Shown: positions 23,589 to 33,297, counted from the first letter of the stretch. The stretch is DNA of 64,000 nucleotides from Alistipes sp. UBA934 (GCA_002293535.1 DBDK01000005.1:77524-141523), one strand, 5' to 3'. Program-made: numbers and translations. The notes: generated by a model not told the origin, from the letters alone.

Positions 23589-25064
23589 ATGAAGAAAACC
23601 GTTTTTCTGACCGGGGCGACCGGCGTAATGGGCGGAGCAGGATTGGCCGAACTTATGAAACGACGCGACCGGTTCGATATTCGTTTGCTTGTGCGCCCAA
23701 GTAAGGCCAATCGCAAAAAGATGCAAGCTCTTGAAAATGAACCAGGTGTGAGTCTCGTTTGGGGTGATTTGACCTCGTCGGACGACGTTCTGCGAGGTGT
23801 TGCGGGAGCGAATCCAGGCGACAAGCCCGCCGATTATGTGCTACACGTGGGTGGGATGGTTTCGCCCAAGGCCGATCGGCTGCCCGAACTGACGATGAAA
23901 GTGAACATCGCCGCTGCGGAGAATATTGCGAAAGCCGTTGTGACTCAGCCGAATATGGACGACATAAAAGTGGTTTACATAGGATCGGTAGCCCAAACCA
24001 GCGACCGGAATCCACCGTTGCATTGGGGACGGACGGGTGATCCTATAACTATCAGTGTTTATGATCATTACGCGGTATCGAAGACCATTGCGGAACGGAT
24101 TTTTGTAGAGAGCGGAATCAGGAATTGGGTGTGTCTGCGCCAATCAGGGATCCTGCACCCCGGAGTTCTAAACAATTTCGATCCGATAATGTTTCACGTG
24201 CCACTGCAGGGCGTGCTGGAGTGGGCTACGGTGGAAGATTCGGGGCGATTGCTGGCAAATGTTTGTGAGGCGGACGTGCCGAAGGAGTTCTGGAACAGGT
24301 TTTATAACATCGGGAGCGGCGAGAGCTATCGCATTACTAATCACGAGTTTATGCAGCGTCTACTGGAAGCGATCTCGTGTCCGCCACCGGAAAAAATTTT
24401 CGATGCGAATTGGTTTGCGCTACGTAACTTTCACGGACAGTGGTACTTGGATTCGGATGAGCTGGAACGGCTGTTGCATTTTCGCGAAAACGTTCCTCTG
24501 GATGACTATTTCGAACGACTGAAAGCAAGTCTGCCAGTTTATTTTAAGCTGGCAAAACTGGCTCCCGCACGCGTTATTAAAGGTGTGATGCGAACTCTGG
24601 CACACCGAAAAGGCCACGGGACGATGGATTGGATAAAAAGCCGAGATGAAGAGAAAACGCGCTCATATTTTGGCCATTACGAAGCCTGGAAGGCGATTCC
24701 GGATTGGACGGAGCAGGATTTAGGAAAGCCTTCGAGCGAACCGGTGAACATAGATCACGGCTGGGATGAGACAAAACGACTGTCGGAATTGGATATTGAA
24801 GATATGCGTCGAGTAGCAGAGTTCAGAGGAGGCAAATGTCTGTCAGACAAGATGGTACGCGGGGATATGGCGACGAAGTTGGAGTGGGAGTGTCGATCGG
24901 GACATCGTTTCAATGCATCGCCCGCGCTGGTGTTACAAGGTGGGCACTGGTGTCCGGAATGTTTCGAAAGCCCATCGCAAGATTGGAGTCGAGCAACACA
25001 AATTGCCGAAGCCGAAGCTGTGGGAAATCCGTTTTTCAGGCAAGTTTATCAGAAACCTCTTTAA
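23589..25064 (+). CDS. NAD-dependent epimerase/dehydratase (extended SDR) fused to a C-terminal zinc ribbon
   Basis: 491 residues. The N-terminal part is an extended SDR: nucleotide loop TGATGVMGG near residue 8, HVGGMVSP, GSVAQTSDR and the catalytic YAVSK. About residues 1-330 carry this fold; a charged linker follows. The last 80 residues hold Cys417, Cys435, His439, Cys455 and Cys458 in the pattern GGKC...WECRSGHRF...GHWCPECF, which resembles a treble-clef or zinc-ribbon nucleic-acid finger. The fusion is odd, since sugar epimerases have no such tail. The gene ends by overlapping 29 bases of the convergent thioredoxin gene. Substrate unknown. Confidence 0.85.
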   Translation: MKKTVFLTGATGVMGGAGLAELMKRRDRFDIRLLVRPSKANRKKMQALENEPGVSLVWGDLTSSDDVLRGVAGANPGDKPADYVLHVGGMVSPKADRLPELTMKVNIAAAENIAKAVVTQPNMDDIKVVYIGSVAQTSDRNPPLHWGRTGDPITISVYDHYAVSKTIAERIFVESGIRNWVCLRQSGILHPGVLNNFDPIMFHVPLQGVLEWATVEDSGRLLANVCEADVPKEFWNRFYNIGSGESYRITNHEFMQRLLEAISCPPPEKIFDANWFALRNFHGQWYLDSDELERLLHFRENVPLDDYFERLKASLPVYFKLAKLAPARVIKGVMRTLAHRKGHGTMDWIKSRDEEKTRSYFGHYEAWKAIPDWTEQDLGKPSSEPVNIDHGWDETKRLSELDIEDMRRVAEFRGGKCLSDKMVRGDMATKLEWECRSGHRFNASPALVLQGGHWCPECFESPSQDWSRATQIAEAEAVGNPFFRQVYQKPL

Positions 25065-25338
25065 GCTCGGCAGCAGAAATAACCCCCGAAAAGCGCCACA
25101 GAACCTCGCCACGACGGAAAAACATAAGCGTCGGCACCGAACCGATTTTGTATTCACGCAACTTGGAGGCATTTACGGGTGCATCGATGTCAAGCTTCAA
25201 AATGTGTATCGTGTTGCTAACGAGCTTTTTATACTCTTCGAGGATAGAATGCATAGTTTTGCAAGGTCCACACCAAACGGCATAGAAATCAACCAGCGTG
25301 AGATCTTCACCAGAGATATAGTCTTTAAAATTTTTCAT
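25036..25338 (-). CDS. Thioredoxin-family protein
   Basis: 100 residues, a single thioredoxin domain with active site WCGPC (Cys23, Cys26) and the cis-proline loop IGSVPTLMFF. No signal peptide, so it is cytosolic. The start at 25338 fits the usual N terminus; the open frame further up to 25422 lies across a promoter (TACTTTTG at 25359-25366). The 3' end overlaps the SDR gene on the other strand by 29 bases. Which reductase or partner it uses cannot be told. Confidence 0.92.
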   Translation of the reverse strand: MKNFKDYISGEDLTLVDFYAVWCGPCKTMHSILEEYKKLVSNTIHILKLDIDAPVNASKLREYKIGSVPTLMFFRRGEVLWRFSGVISAAELKEVSDKLA

Positions 25339-25358
25339 CGTAACAATAAAATCGTGCG

Positions 25359-25366
25359 CAAAAGTA
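25359..25366 (-). promoter_or_regulatory. -7 promoter element of the thioredoxin gene
   Basis: TACTTTTG on the minus strand, 20 bases before the ATG at 25338 and directly after the stop of the acetyltransferase gene. Confidence 0.55.
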
Positions 25367-25381
25367 GAAAAAAATGTCTTT

Positions 25382-25954
25382 TTAAAACAATCTTTGGAGC
25401 AAAATTTCGTCTTCCCATCCATTTTTACGACGAAACCACTGACTCCTGACTCCTATTTTTGCAAACCCCTTGCCACAAAACAACTGATAACTGGAAAAAT
25501 TTTCGGCGCCAACACTACAATACAATTGATGGAGTTTCAGGACTTGCCGAGCGTAATCGCAAACAAGTTCCAGAGCTTCAGAAGCATAGCCATTACGACG
25601 ATCTGACTCGTCGCAAATGAGGACGCCAACACCGGCGCGCAGATTCACAGGATCGAAATCAAACAGGTCGATGAAGCCAACGGGGGGATAGAGAGGAAGT
25701 GTGGAGTTTTTGTCGGCGCGGCAGATCACGAGCCTGAGTTGCCGCGTACGAAAGATGTCATATTGCTGATTATCAATAAACTCGCGGAGAGTTGCGCGAG
25801 AAAAAGGAGCAAGAGTTTCGCTAACGGACCAAACCCGCGGGTCGTTTTCCCAACCGTACAAAACGTCGATATCCTCAGGTTCGAGGGCCCTGAGTCGTAC
25901 CTTTTCGCCGACCAGAAGAGGCTTTTCCACCGAAAAAACTCTGCCTGAAGTCAT
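25382..25954 (-). CDS. GNAT-family acetyltransferase (RimJ/RimL type)
   Basis: 190 residues. It opens GEKVRLRALEPEDIDVLYGWEND, the RimJ/L-like start, and carries the acetyl-CoA loop CDESDRRNGYASEALEL and the late NFSSYQLFCGKGFAKIG block. Members acetylate N termini of ribosomal proteins, aminoglycosides or polyamines; nothing here selects among them. Its first base is shared with the last base of the ROK gene, so it is the third gene of the fabD-ROK-acetyltransferase unit. Confidence 0.88.
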   Translation of the reverse strand: MTSGRVFSVEKPLLVGEKVRLRALEPEDIDVLYGWENDPRVWSVSETLAPFSRATLREFIDNQQYDIFRTRQLRLVICRADKNSTLPLYPPVGFIDLFDFDPVNLRAGVGVLICDESDRRNGYASEALELVCDYARQVLKLHQLYCSVGAENFSSYQLFCGKGFAKIGVRSQWFRRKNGWEDEILLQRLF

Positions 25955-27189
25955 TACGCGAGCCCGATGATTTTGTTACGCATAAGCATAGCCGCCCCAA
26001 GAGCACCGGCATTGGTACCCATACGCGAGAGGCGAAAACGAGTGTCCTTATAGACCAGATTGAGCGAATATTTGTTGGTCGAAGCCTTGAGCGGAAGCAT
26101 AATGTAATCGCCTGCGTGTGAGAGATTTCCACCGATAATAACGGTCTCCGGATTAAAAATATTGATCAAAAAAGCGATACTTTTGCCGGCCTTTTCGCCA
26201 ACCTCTTCGATGAGCTCGATGGCCAACGTGTCGTCATTTCGAGCAGCAGCAACAATGTCGTTGATGTGGATATTTTCGCCACGCTCGAATTTTTCGCGTA
26301 GGATGGTATTACTACCGCGGCGTAACTGGTCAATTAATTTTTCCTCCACCGCAACGCCGGAAATTTCGGTCTCCAGACAACCTTTTTTACCGCACGAACA
26401 GATCTTTTCGTTATCGAAAAACGGAGTGTGACCAAACTCGCCGGCAAAGCCGGATTTGCCGTAAAACAGCTTACCGTCCATCACGATACCGATGGCCACA
26501 CCACGTCCAAGGTGCAGATACAGAATGTTTTCGCCATCGCCGGAGCCACCGGAATTGTACTCGGCATAGCAACGAGCGCGGGTGTCATTCTCAAGCAAAG
26601 TTCGTATGCCGGTGATCGATTCGAAGATCTCGACGAGTGACTCGTCGCCGCCTGTGAAATATTTGTAACTCCTTCCCGTGTTGGGATTTACGCGCCCCGC
26701 TATACAAACCCCAAGGCCCAAAATCTTACCACGATCAACACCACAACTGGAAATAAAATCCTCTATGCCCGCACAAATTCGTTTAAGGCACGCGGGAGTA
26801 TCATCCAACTCGAAATCGGTCTCCTCGCGAGAGGCGATAATGTTGTTCTGGATGTCGGTGACGACGAACTGAATGTTGTCGCGACCGATGTTCACACCCG
26901 CGAAATAGATGGCAGAACTCGTTAGTCCATAGATATTTGGTCGTCTGCCGCCGGTGGTCTCGATCTTACCGTTTTCGGTCACAAGGTGATCTTCCTCCAA
27001 CTCGCCGACAAGTTTTGTCATCGTGGGAATGCTGACGTGAAGCGCGCCGGTGAGCTCGGCCAGCGTCGAGGGGCCGTTCACCGCCATATACGCCACTATG
27101 TTCCTCTTAATGAGGTTGTTTTTGTGGTCGATGCCGCTTTTCTGCAGCTCGTCGTGGTGGCGGTTGAAAAACTCCTGGAGAGATATCAT
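25954..27189 (-). CDS. ROK-family transcriptional regulator
   Basis: 411 residues. The N-terminal winged helix (residues about 25-80, NIVAYMAVNGPSTLAELTGAL) is followed by a ROK domain: ATP-type motif FAGVNIGRDN, the sugar-binding ENDTRARCYAEYN, the YLHLGRGVAIGIV block, and the zinc motif CSCGKKGCLE. ROK regulators bind sugars or N-acetylglucosamine derivatives and release DNA. The start overlaps the fabD stop by 4 bases. Placing a sugar-sensing regulator between fabD and an acetyltransferase is unusual; the regulon cannot be inferred. Confidence 0.9.
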   Translation of the reverse strand: MISLQEFFNRHHDELQKSGIDHKNNLIKRNIVAYMAVNGPSTLAELTGALHVSIPTMTKLVGELEEDHLVTENGKIETTGGRRPNIYGLTSSAIYFAGVNIGRDNIQFVVTDIQNNIIASREETDFELDDTPACLKRICAGIEDFISSCGVDRGKILGLGVCIAGRVNPNTGRSYKYFTGGDESLVEIFESITGIRTLLENDTRARCYAEYNSGGSGDGENILYLHLGRGVAIGIVMDGKLFYGKSGFAGEFGHTPFFDNEKICSCGKKGCLETEISGVAVEEKLIDQLRRGSNTILREKFERGENIHINDIVAAARNDDTLAIELIEEVGEKAGKSIAFLINIFNPETVIIGGNLSHAGDYIMLPLKASTNKYSLNLVYKDTRFRLSRMGTNAGALGAAMLMRNKIIGLA

Positions 27190-28049
27190 ACGATTTTTGC
27201 GATAAGACCCGCCAAAACATTACCAGGCCCAAGTTCGACGAATTCCGTAGCACCATCGGCAACCATATTCCTCACCGTCTGAGTCCAACGAACAGGCGAG
27301 GTGAGTTGAGCTATGAGGTTCTCGCGAATCTGAGCAGGATCGGTGTAAGGTCTGGCATCAACATTCTGATATACAGGGCAGACAGGAGTCTTAAACGGTG
27401 CTGCGGCTATGCCTGCTGCCAACTCGACGCGCGCCGGTTCCATCAAAGGAGAATGGAATGCACCCCCGACAGGAAGTCTGAGAGCACGCTTGGCACCGGC
27501 CGCCTTCATCTGTTCGCACGCCGCGTCCACAGCCTCGATCGTACCCGAAATCACAAGTTGTCCAGGGCAATTGTAGTTCGCAGCAACGACAACACCTCCG
27601 GCAGCAGCTGTTTTCCGGCAAATTTCTTCAACCTTTTCGTCCTCCAATGCGAGCACAGCGGCCATCGTAGAGGGCTGAGCCTCACACGCTTTCTGCATAG
27701 CCTTGGCACGGATACTTACCAGCTTGAGACCATCTTCAAAACCGAGAGCACCGGCAGCAACCAGAGCGGAAAATTCGCCGAGAGAGTGGCCGGCAACCAT
27801 ATCGGGATTGAAATCGGAGCCAAGGGCACGAGCAGCGATCACAGAATGCAGAAAAACGGCGGGTTGAGTGACAGCGGTCTGCCTGAGTTCGTCGGCCGTA
27901 CCGGTAAACATCACATCCGTAATGCGGAAACCCAATATCTCATTTGCCGACTCGAACAGTTCGCGAGCAGTTAAATTATTGTCATACAAATCTTTACCCA
28001 TTCCGGTAAACTGTGCTCCCTGACCGGGAAAGACGAATGCTTTTGCCAT
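27186..28049 (-). CDS. fabD: Malonyl-CoA:ACP transacylase
   Basis: Loads malonyl groups on acyl carrier protein for fatty acid synthesis. 287 residues from the ATG at 28049, where the family start AKAFVFPGQGAQ lies. The nucleophile elbow is GHSLGE, the active-site His region is GAFHSPLM and the late QNVDARPYTDP block is present. An upstream in-frame codon at 28082 would extend into the promoter (TAATTTTG, 28080-28087). First gene of the fabD-ROK-acetyltransferase unit; other fab genes are elsewhere. Confidence 0.96.
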   Translation of the reverse strand: MAKAFVFPGQGAQFTGMGKDLYDNNLTARELFESANEILGFRITDVMFTGTADELRQTAVTQPAVFLHSVIAARALGSDFNPDMVAGHSLGEFSALVAAGALGFEDGLKLVSIRAKAMQKACEAQPSTMAAVLALEDEKVEEICRKTAAAGGVVVAANYNCPGQLVISGTIEAVDAACEQMKAAGAKRALRLPVGGAFHSPLMEPARVELAAGIAAAPFKTPVCPVYQNVDARPYTDPAQIRENLIAQLTSPVRWTQTVRNMVADGATEFVELGPGNVLAGLIAKIV

Positions 28050-28079
28050 AATTCTAAAATTTTTGGTTTTTGTGCGCCG

Positions 28080-28132
28080 CAAAATTAATAATTTTTTTTA
28101 ATTAATTGTTAATGAAATTTTTTCTATTTTTG
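28080..28132. promoter_or_regulatory. Divergent promoter region of fabD and plsC
   Basis: Minus strand TAATTTTG at 28080-28087 (30 bases before fabD). Plus strand TATTTTTG at 28125-28132, only 6 bases before the plsC ATG at 28139, with a TTG at 28106-28108. Confidence 0.6.
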
Positions 28133-28138
28133 CGGATT

Positions 28139-28858
28139 ATGTTTACCATCCTCTATTACATTATAATACTTGTGGCAGTGACTATCTTTCTGATAGCAAC
28201 GCTGTTGGTGTGGCCCCTGAGCTTTATCTGCGATCCGCAAAGGAAGGCGGTGCACGCGATGTCAAGAGGGATCTCGATGGTGTTTTTCAGGACGCCGCCT
28301 TGCTGGAAAACGCGAGTGGAGGGTCTGGAAAACATTGATCCTAAGGCGGTTTACGTAATTGTGCTGAATCATCGCTCGATGGTCGATATACCGATGCTGT
28401 ATTGGACACCACTGAATTTCAGGTGGGTGTCGAAGAAATATGTGACCAGACTGCCGTTCATAGGGCAATATCTGATGTTGCACGGCGATATTTTGATCCC
28501 TGAAAATAATCCGCGTGAAGCCATAAAAATGATTATGGAAAAGGGGCAAATGTGGCTTAAGAAAACAGGAGTGAGTGTGGCCATCTTTCCGGAAGGAACA
28601 CGATCCAAAACAGGTGAAATTCAAAGATTTAAGCCTACAGCGTTTGCACTTGCAAAGGAGGCGGGAGTGCCGATTTTGCCGGTGGTGCTGAGCGGAAGCG
28701 ATGTAGTGGGAAAGAGAGGGAAACTACCCTGGAAGCATAATTTTACGGTGAAAGTACTGGAGCCGGTGAGCGCCCAAGAAGTAGCTGCGAAAGAGACGAA
28801 ACAGCTGATGGATGAGGTCAGGGAGAGAATGATCGAAGCGAGGAAAAAGATACAATGA
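28139..28858 (+). CDS. plsC: 1-acyl-sn-glycerol-3-phosphate acyltransferase
   Basis: 239 residues, inner-membrane acyltransferase making phosphatidic acid. A hydrophobic N terminus (FTILYYIIILVAVTIFLIATLLV) precedes the catalytic NHRSMVDIPML (HX4D) and the FPEGTRSKTGE motif that binds the glycerol phosphate; a third block, PVVLSGSDVVG, follows. The start at 28139 is chosen because the in-frame codons at 28106 and 28112 lie upstream of the promoter's -7 box. The mRNA would then have nearly no leader. parE follows after 9 bases. Confidence 0.93.
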   Translation: MFTILYYIIILVAVTIFLIATLLVWPLSFICDPQRKAVHAMSRGISMVFFRTPPCWKTRVEGLENIDPKAVYVIVLNHRSMVDIPMLYWTPLNFRWVSKKYVTRLPFIGQYLMLHGDILIPENNPREAIKMIMEKGQMWLKKTGVSVAIFPEGTRSKTGEIQRFKPTAFALAKEAGVPILPVVLSGSDVVGKRGKLPWKHNFTVKVLEPVSAQEVAAKETKQLMDEVRERMIEARKKIQ

Positions 28859-28867
28859 AAATAAGCA

Positions 28868-30721
28868 ATGAGTGAAGTAAAATATACAGAGAGCGATATA
28901 AAGACCCTCTCCACGCGCGAGCAAATGCGTCTGCGACCGGGGATGTGGATCGGCAAGCTGGGCGACGGAAGCCAACCCGACGACGGGATATACACCCTTA
29001 TAAAAGAGGTGATGGACAACTCCGTGGATGAGTTCATTATGGGTGCGGGAAAGAGCATAGAACTGGCCATAGGTGTGGGTAACGTGGTGACTGTCAGAGA
29101 CTATGGGCGAGGAATTCCACTGAACAGTCTGGCCGATGCGGTGAGCAAAATCAATACCAGCGGAAAGTACGGAAGCGAGGCATTCAAAAAAACAGTGGGG
29201 CTGAACGGAGTGGGGGTAAAGGCGGTTAATATGCTAAGCAGCAGCTTTATGGCGCGAAGTGTGAGAGGAGGAGAAGCGAGAACGGTGACTTTCGAGCGAG
29301 GCGTGGAGACGAGCGACAGGTGGGAGAGCGGAGTGAACGAAAAAGACGGTACACTGATAAGCTATGTGGTCGATACGGAAGTGTTTGGAGAGTACGTCTA
29401 TAATATGGAGTACGTCGAGCAGCGGGTGAGGAACTACACATATCTGAACACGGGCCTGACCATTAAGCTAAACGGCGAACCGTACGTGTCGAAAAACGGC
29501 TTGCTCGACCTGCTGAATGAAAATCTGGGAGAGGAGCCGCTGTACGAGCCCATTCACCTGACAGGTAACGATATAGAGGTGGTAATAACGCACGGAACAG
29601 GCTACGGAGAGAGCTACTTTTCATTCGTCAATAGTCAATACACCTCGCAGGGAGGAACACATCAGGCGGCATTCAGGGAGGCTATCGCAAAAACTGTCAA
29701 GGAGTTCTACCGCAAGGATTTCGCACCGGAAGATATAAGAGGCTCGATCGTAGCGGCGATAAGCATAAGCGTGGAAGAGCCGGAATTCGAGAGCCAGACG
29801 AAGATAAAACTGGGAAGCCGAACAATGTCGCCGGGAGGACCTACCATAAGGCAGTTTGTGTTGGACTTCGTGAAGGAGCAACTGGACAACTATCTGCATA
29901 AACATCCGGCAACGGCGGAAACACTGGGGAAAAAGATTACCGAAAACGAAAAGGAACGAAAGGCGATTTCGGGCGTGCAGAAAAAAGCACGCGAGCTGGC
30001 CAAGAAAGTAAGCCTGAATAACAGGAAGTTGCGCGACAGCAAGGTGCATTTCGGCGACAAAGATGCAAGGGCAGAGCAGACGATGATCTTCATTACGGAG
30101 GGGAATTCGGCGAGCGGCTCGATTACGAAAAGCAGGGATGTACATACCCAAGCTGTGTTTTCGCTGAGAGGTAAACCGCTGAATACTTACGGACTGACAA
30201 AAAAAGTGGTCTATGAGAACGAAGAGTTCAATCTGCTGCAAGCCGCGCTGAATATCGAGGAGGGAGTCGAAGACCTGCGTTATAACAAGGTGATTATCGC
30301 TACCGATGCCGATGTGGACGGGATGCACATACGGCTGCTGATGATGACTTTTTTCCTGCAATTCTTCCCCGAAGTGATAAGGCAAGGCCACCTGTTTGTG
30401 CTACAAACGCCACTTTTCAGGGTGAGAAACAAAAAAGAGACGGTTTACTGCTACAGCGAAACGGAAAGAGCGCAAGCAGTGAAGCGGCTGGGAGGAGCCT
30501 CCGGAACAGGAGCAGAAATAACACGCTTCAAAGGGCTGGGGGAGATTTCGGCCGATGAGTTCAAAGAGTTCATAGGAGAAGATATGCGACTGGAATCGGT
30601 GAGGCTGAGCAAGGGCGACAGCATCGGTGATGTGCTTTCTTTTTATATGGGAACAAATACCCCGGAAAGGCGTGATTTTGTAATTGATAACCTGAGAATC
30701 GAGGCAGACTATGTTGAATGA
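28868..30721 (+). CDS. parE: DNA topoisomerase IV subunit B
   Basis: 617 residues, ATPase subunit of the type IIA topoisomerase that separates daughter chromosomes. The GHKL site is seen in RPGMWIG, EVMDNSVDE (Glu47, Asp50, Asn51) and GLNGVGVKAVNMLSS. The Toprim domain has TEGNSASGSI and the metal triad DADVDGMH near residue 480, with KGLGEI later. It is shorter than GyrB and directly coupled to parC, whose start lies 11 bases inside, so it is ParE-like. The coding strand is very purine-rich, with many AGA/AGG Arg codons. Confidence 0.95.
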   Translation: MSEVKYTESDIKTLSTREQMRLRPGMWIGKLGDGSQPDDGIYTLIKEVMDNSVDEFIMGAGKSIELAIGVGNVVTVRDYGRGIPLNSLADAVSKINTSGKYGSEAFKKTVGLNGVGVKAVNMLSSSFMARSVRGGEARTVTFERGVETSDRWESGVNEKDGTLISYVVDTEVFGEYVYNMEYVEQRVRNYTYLNTGLTIKLNGEPYVSKNGLLDLLNENLGEEPLYEPIHLTGNDIEVVITHGTGYGESYFSFVNSQYTSQGGTHQAAFREAIAKTVKEFYRKDFAPEDIRGSIVAAISISVEEPEFESQTKIKLGSRTMSPGGPTIRQFVLDFVKEQLDNYLHKHPATAETLGKKITENEKERKAISGVQKKARELAKKVSLNNRKLRDSKVHFGDKDARAEQTMIFITEGNSASGSITKSRDVHTQAVFSLRGKPLNTYGLTKKVVYENEEFNLLQAALNIEEGVEDLRYNKVIIATDADVDGMHIRLLMMTFFLQFFPEVIRQGHLFVLQTPLFRVRNKKETVYCYSETERAQAVKRLGGASGTGAEITRFKGLGEISADEFKEFIGEDMRLESVRLSKGDSIGDVLSFYMGTNTPERRDFVIDNLRIEADYVE

Positions 30722-33296
30722 TATGTACCGCGACTGGTGGCTGGATTACGCCTCCTATGTGATTCTGGAAAGGGCCGTACCACACGTCGAGGATGGCCTC
30801 AAGCCGGTGCAGAGGCGTATACTGCACTCTATGAAGCGGCTGGACGACGGAAGATATAATAAGGTCGCAAACGTAATCGGCCACACAATGCAGTTCCACC
30901 CCCACGGAGATGCCTCTATCGGAGACGCGCTGGTGCAACTGGGGCAAAAGGACTTACTGATCGACTGTCAGGGGAACTGGGGAAATATTTTAACCGGAGA
31001 CGGGGCGGCAGCGGCACGATACATAGAGGCGAGGTTGTCGAAATTCGCGCTGGACGTCGTGTTCAATCCCAAGACGACCGAATGGATGCTCTCGTACGAC
31101 GGGCGCAACCAAGAACCTGTGACTCTGCCGGTTAAGTTTCCATTGCTTTTGGCACAAGGGGTCGAAGGGATCGCGGTGGGTTTGGCTTCGAAAATTCTGC
31201 CACATAACTTTGTGGAGCTGATCGACGCGGCGATCGCTTACCTGCGTGGCGAGGCGTTCGAGCTCTATCCGGACTTCCCTACGGGCGGGATGGTGGACGT
31301 TTCGAGGTACAACAACGGGCTGAGAGGCGGTGCCGTGAAGGTGCGGGCGAAGATCTCCAAAATTGACAAGAGAACGCTTGCGATAACCGAAATCCCTTAT
31401 GGAACGACTACCGAAAGTATCAAAGAATCGATAATCAAGGCCAACGAAAGAGGCAAGATCAAGATCCGAAAAGTCGATGACAACACCGCGGAAAAGGTCG
31501 AGATAATAATCCACGTCTCCAACGACGAATCGAGTGACAAAACCATAGACGGACTGTACGCTTTTACGGACTGCGAAGTGAGCATCTCGCCCAACTCGAC
31601 GGTGATATGGGAAGACAAGCCGCACTTCCTGGGAGTGAGCGAGATACTTACCCGCAGCACGGATCGCACAAGAGAGTTGCTTTTACGCGAATTACACATT
31701 CGGCTCGACGAGCTGTCGGAAGATTGGCATCTGTCTTCGCTCGAAAAAATCTTTATCGAAAACAAGCTCTACGCTCTGATCGAAGGGGCGAAAACTCGCG
31801 AAGAAGCCTACTCGGCTGTGGATGAGGGACTTGAGCCTTTCAAAAAACTACTGCGCCGCGAGGTCACGAAGGACGACGTAGTGAAGCTGACAGAGCTGAG
31901 ATTCATAAGGATAAGCCGATATGATGAGACGCGCGCGGATGAGCATATAAAGAGCGTGGAAGAGGAGATGACAAAGGTGCGGTACGACATAGAACACATT
32001 GTACCTTACACGATTGCATACTACGAGCGGATAAAAGACAAATACGGTGCGGGAAAGGAACGCAGAACGGAAATTCGCGAATTCGACAGCATAGAAGTGA
32101 CCAAAGTCGCCGTGGCAAACGCAAAACTCTATGTCGATAAGACGGAAGGATTTTTCGGAATCGGTGCAGGGATGAAAAAAGATGAGTTCGTGTGCGATTG
32201 CTCTGATATCGACGACGTTATAGTGATCTGCAAAGACGGGAGATACACGATCACGAAGGTGAGCGACAAGGCATTCTTCCACAAAAACATACTCTATATA
32301 GGGGTGTTCAAGCGTGGAGACGAGCGGACGATCTACAACGTACTGTACAGAGACGGGAAGGCCGGAGCAGTGATGATGAAACGATGCGCAATCGTGGGAA
32401 TAACGCGCGACAAAGAGTACGACCTGACGAAAGGCACGCCCGGAAGCGAGATTATGTGGCTGAGTGTCAATCCGAACGGCGAGGCAGAGGTGCTGAAAAT
32501 CTATTTCAAACCCAGGCCGCGACTCAAGAAAGTGATAACCGATCTGGACTTTTCAGTCCTCGCGATCAAGGGGAGAAGTTCGCAAGGCAATCTGTTTTCG
32601 CGTTACGGAATCAACAAAGTAGTGCTAAAGGAGAAAGGAACCTCGACGCTGGGAGGACAAAATATCTGGTTCGACGAGGATGTGAGGCGCCTGAATGCAG
32701 ACGGAAGGGGAGTGCTGCTGGGAGAATTTTCGGGCGACGATCGCATTGTGGTCTTTGGGCAACATAGCTATTACATAACAGGGTACGAGCTCACGCACCA
32801 CTTCCCGGAAGATACGGTTCGTGTCGAAAAGTGGGATGCGGAGCGAATTTACAGCGTAACATATTTCGACGAAGGGCAAAACTACTTCTATGTCAAGAGG
32901 TTCGCAGTTGTGGCCGGCGAGAAGATGCAAGAATATTTGGAAGCCGACTGTCGTCTGGTGGAGATTTCGAGTGATCTGGCGCCACGATTGGAGGTCAGCT
33001 ATAAGGGTGCAAATGCTTCGCGGGCGGCAGATATGGTGGATGTCGGGCAGTATATCGGGATCAAAAGTCACAAGGCAAAGGGGAAACGAATAACAACCTA
33101 CGACGTGGGAGGTCTGAAGTTTGTGGAGCAGTTGGAGCCGGAGAATGCCGACGATTTGTATGTGCCTGACCAGGAGATAATTGAAAGTATTCCGACAGAA
33201 GATGCTTCGGAGGCCGAATCAGAAGTGGAGGCTACTGAAGAACCGGCGCCTGTAGAGATAGAAATCGTTAGAAGTGAACAACTTAACCTGTTTTGA
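30711..33296 (+). CDS. parC: DNA topoisomerase IV subunit A
   Basis: 861 residues, the DNA-cleaving subunit. The N-terminal domain has YASYVILERAVPHVEDGLKP and the quinolone-region sequence HPHGDASIGDALV; the catalytic Tyr is Tyr104 in ARYIEARLS. A coiled-coil and tower region follow, then a C-terminal beta-pinwheel with blades such as KGRSSQGNLFSRYGINKV. The end is an acidic tail rich in Glu, Ala and Pro (about 50 residues). Overlaps parE by 11 bases; aroK starts 1 base after its stop. Confidence 0.95.
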   Translation: MLNDMYRDWWLDYASYVILERAVPHVEDGLKPVQRRILHSMKRLDDGRYNKVANVIGHTMQFHPHGDASIGDALVQLGQKDLLIDCQGNWGNILTGDGAAAARYIEARLSKFALDVVFNPKTTEWMLSYDGRNQEPVTLPVKFPLLLAQGVEGIAVGLASKILPHNFVELIDAAIAYLRGEAFELYPDFPTGGMVDVSRYNNGLRGGAVKVRAKISKIDKRTLAITEIPYGTTTESIKESIIKANERGKIKIRKVDDNTAEKVEIIIHVSNDESSDKTIDGLYAFTDCEVSISPNSTVIWEDKPHFLGVSEILTRSTDRTRELLLRELHIRLDELSEDWHLSSLEKIFIENKLYALIEGAKTREEAYSAVDEGLEPFKKLLRREVTKDDVVKLTELRFIRISRYDETRADEHIKSVEEEMTKVRYDIEHIVPYTIAYYERIKDKYGAGKERRTEIREFDSIEVTKVAVANAKLYVDKTEGFFGIGAGMKKDEFVCDCSDIDDVIVICKDGRYTITKVSDKAFFHKNILYIGVFKRGDERTIYNVLYRDGKAGAVMMKRCAIVGITRDKEYDLTKGTPGSEIMWLSVNPNGEAEVLKIYFKPRPRLKKVITDLDFSVLAIKGRSSQGNLFSRYGINKVVLKEKGTSTLGGQNIWFDEDVRRLNADGRGVLLGEFSGDDRIVVFGQHSYYITGYELTHHFPEDTVRVEKWDAERIYSVTYFDEGQNYFYVKRFAVVAGEKMQEYLEADCRLVEISSDLAPRLEVSYKGANASRAADMVDVGQYIGIKSHKAKGKRITTYDVGGLKFVEQLEPENADDLYVPDQEIIESIPTEDASEAESEVEATEEPAPVEIEIVRSEQLNLF

Positions 33297-33297
33297 G

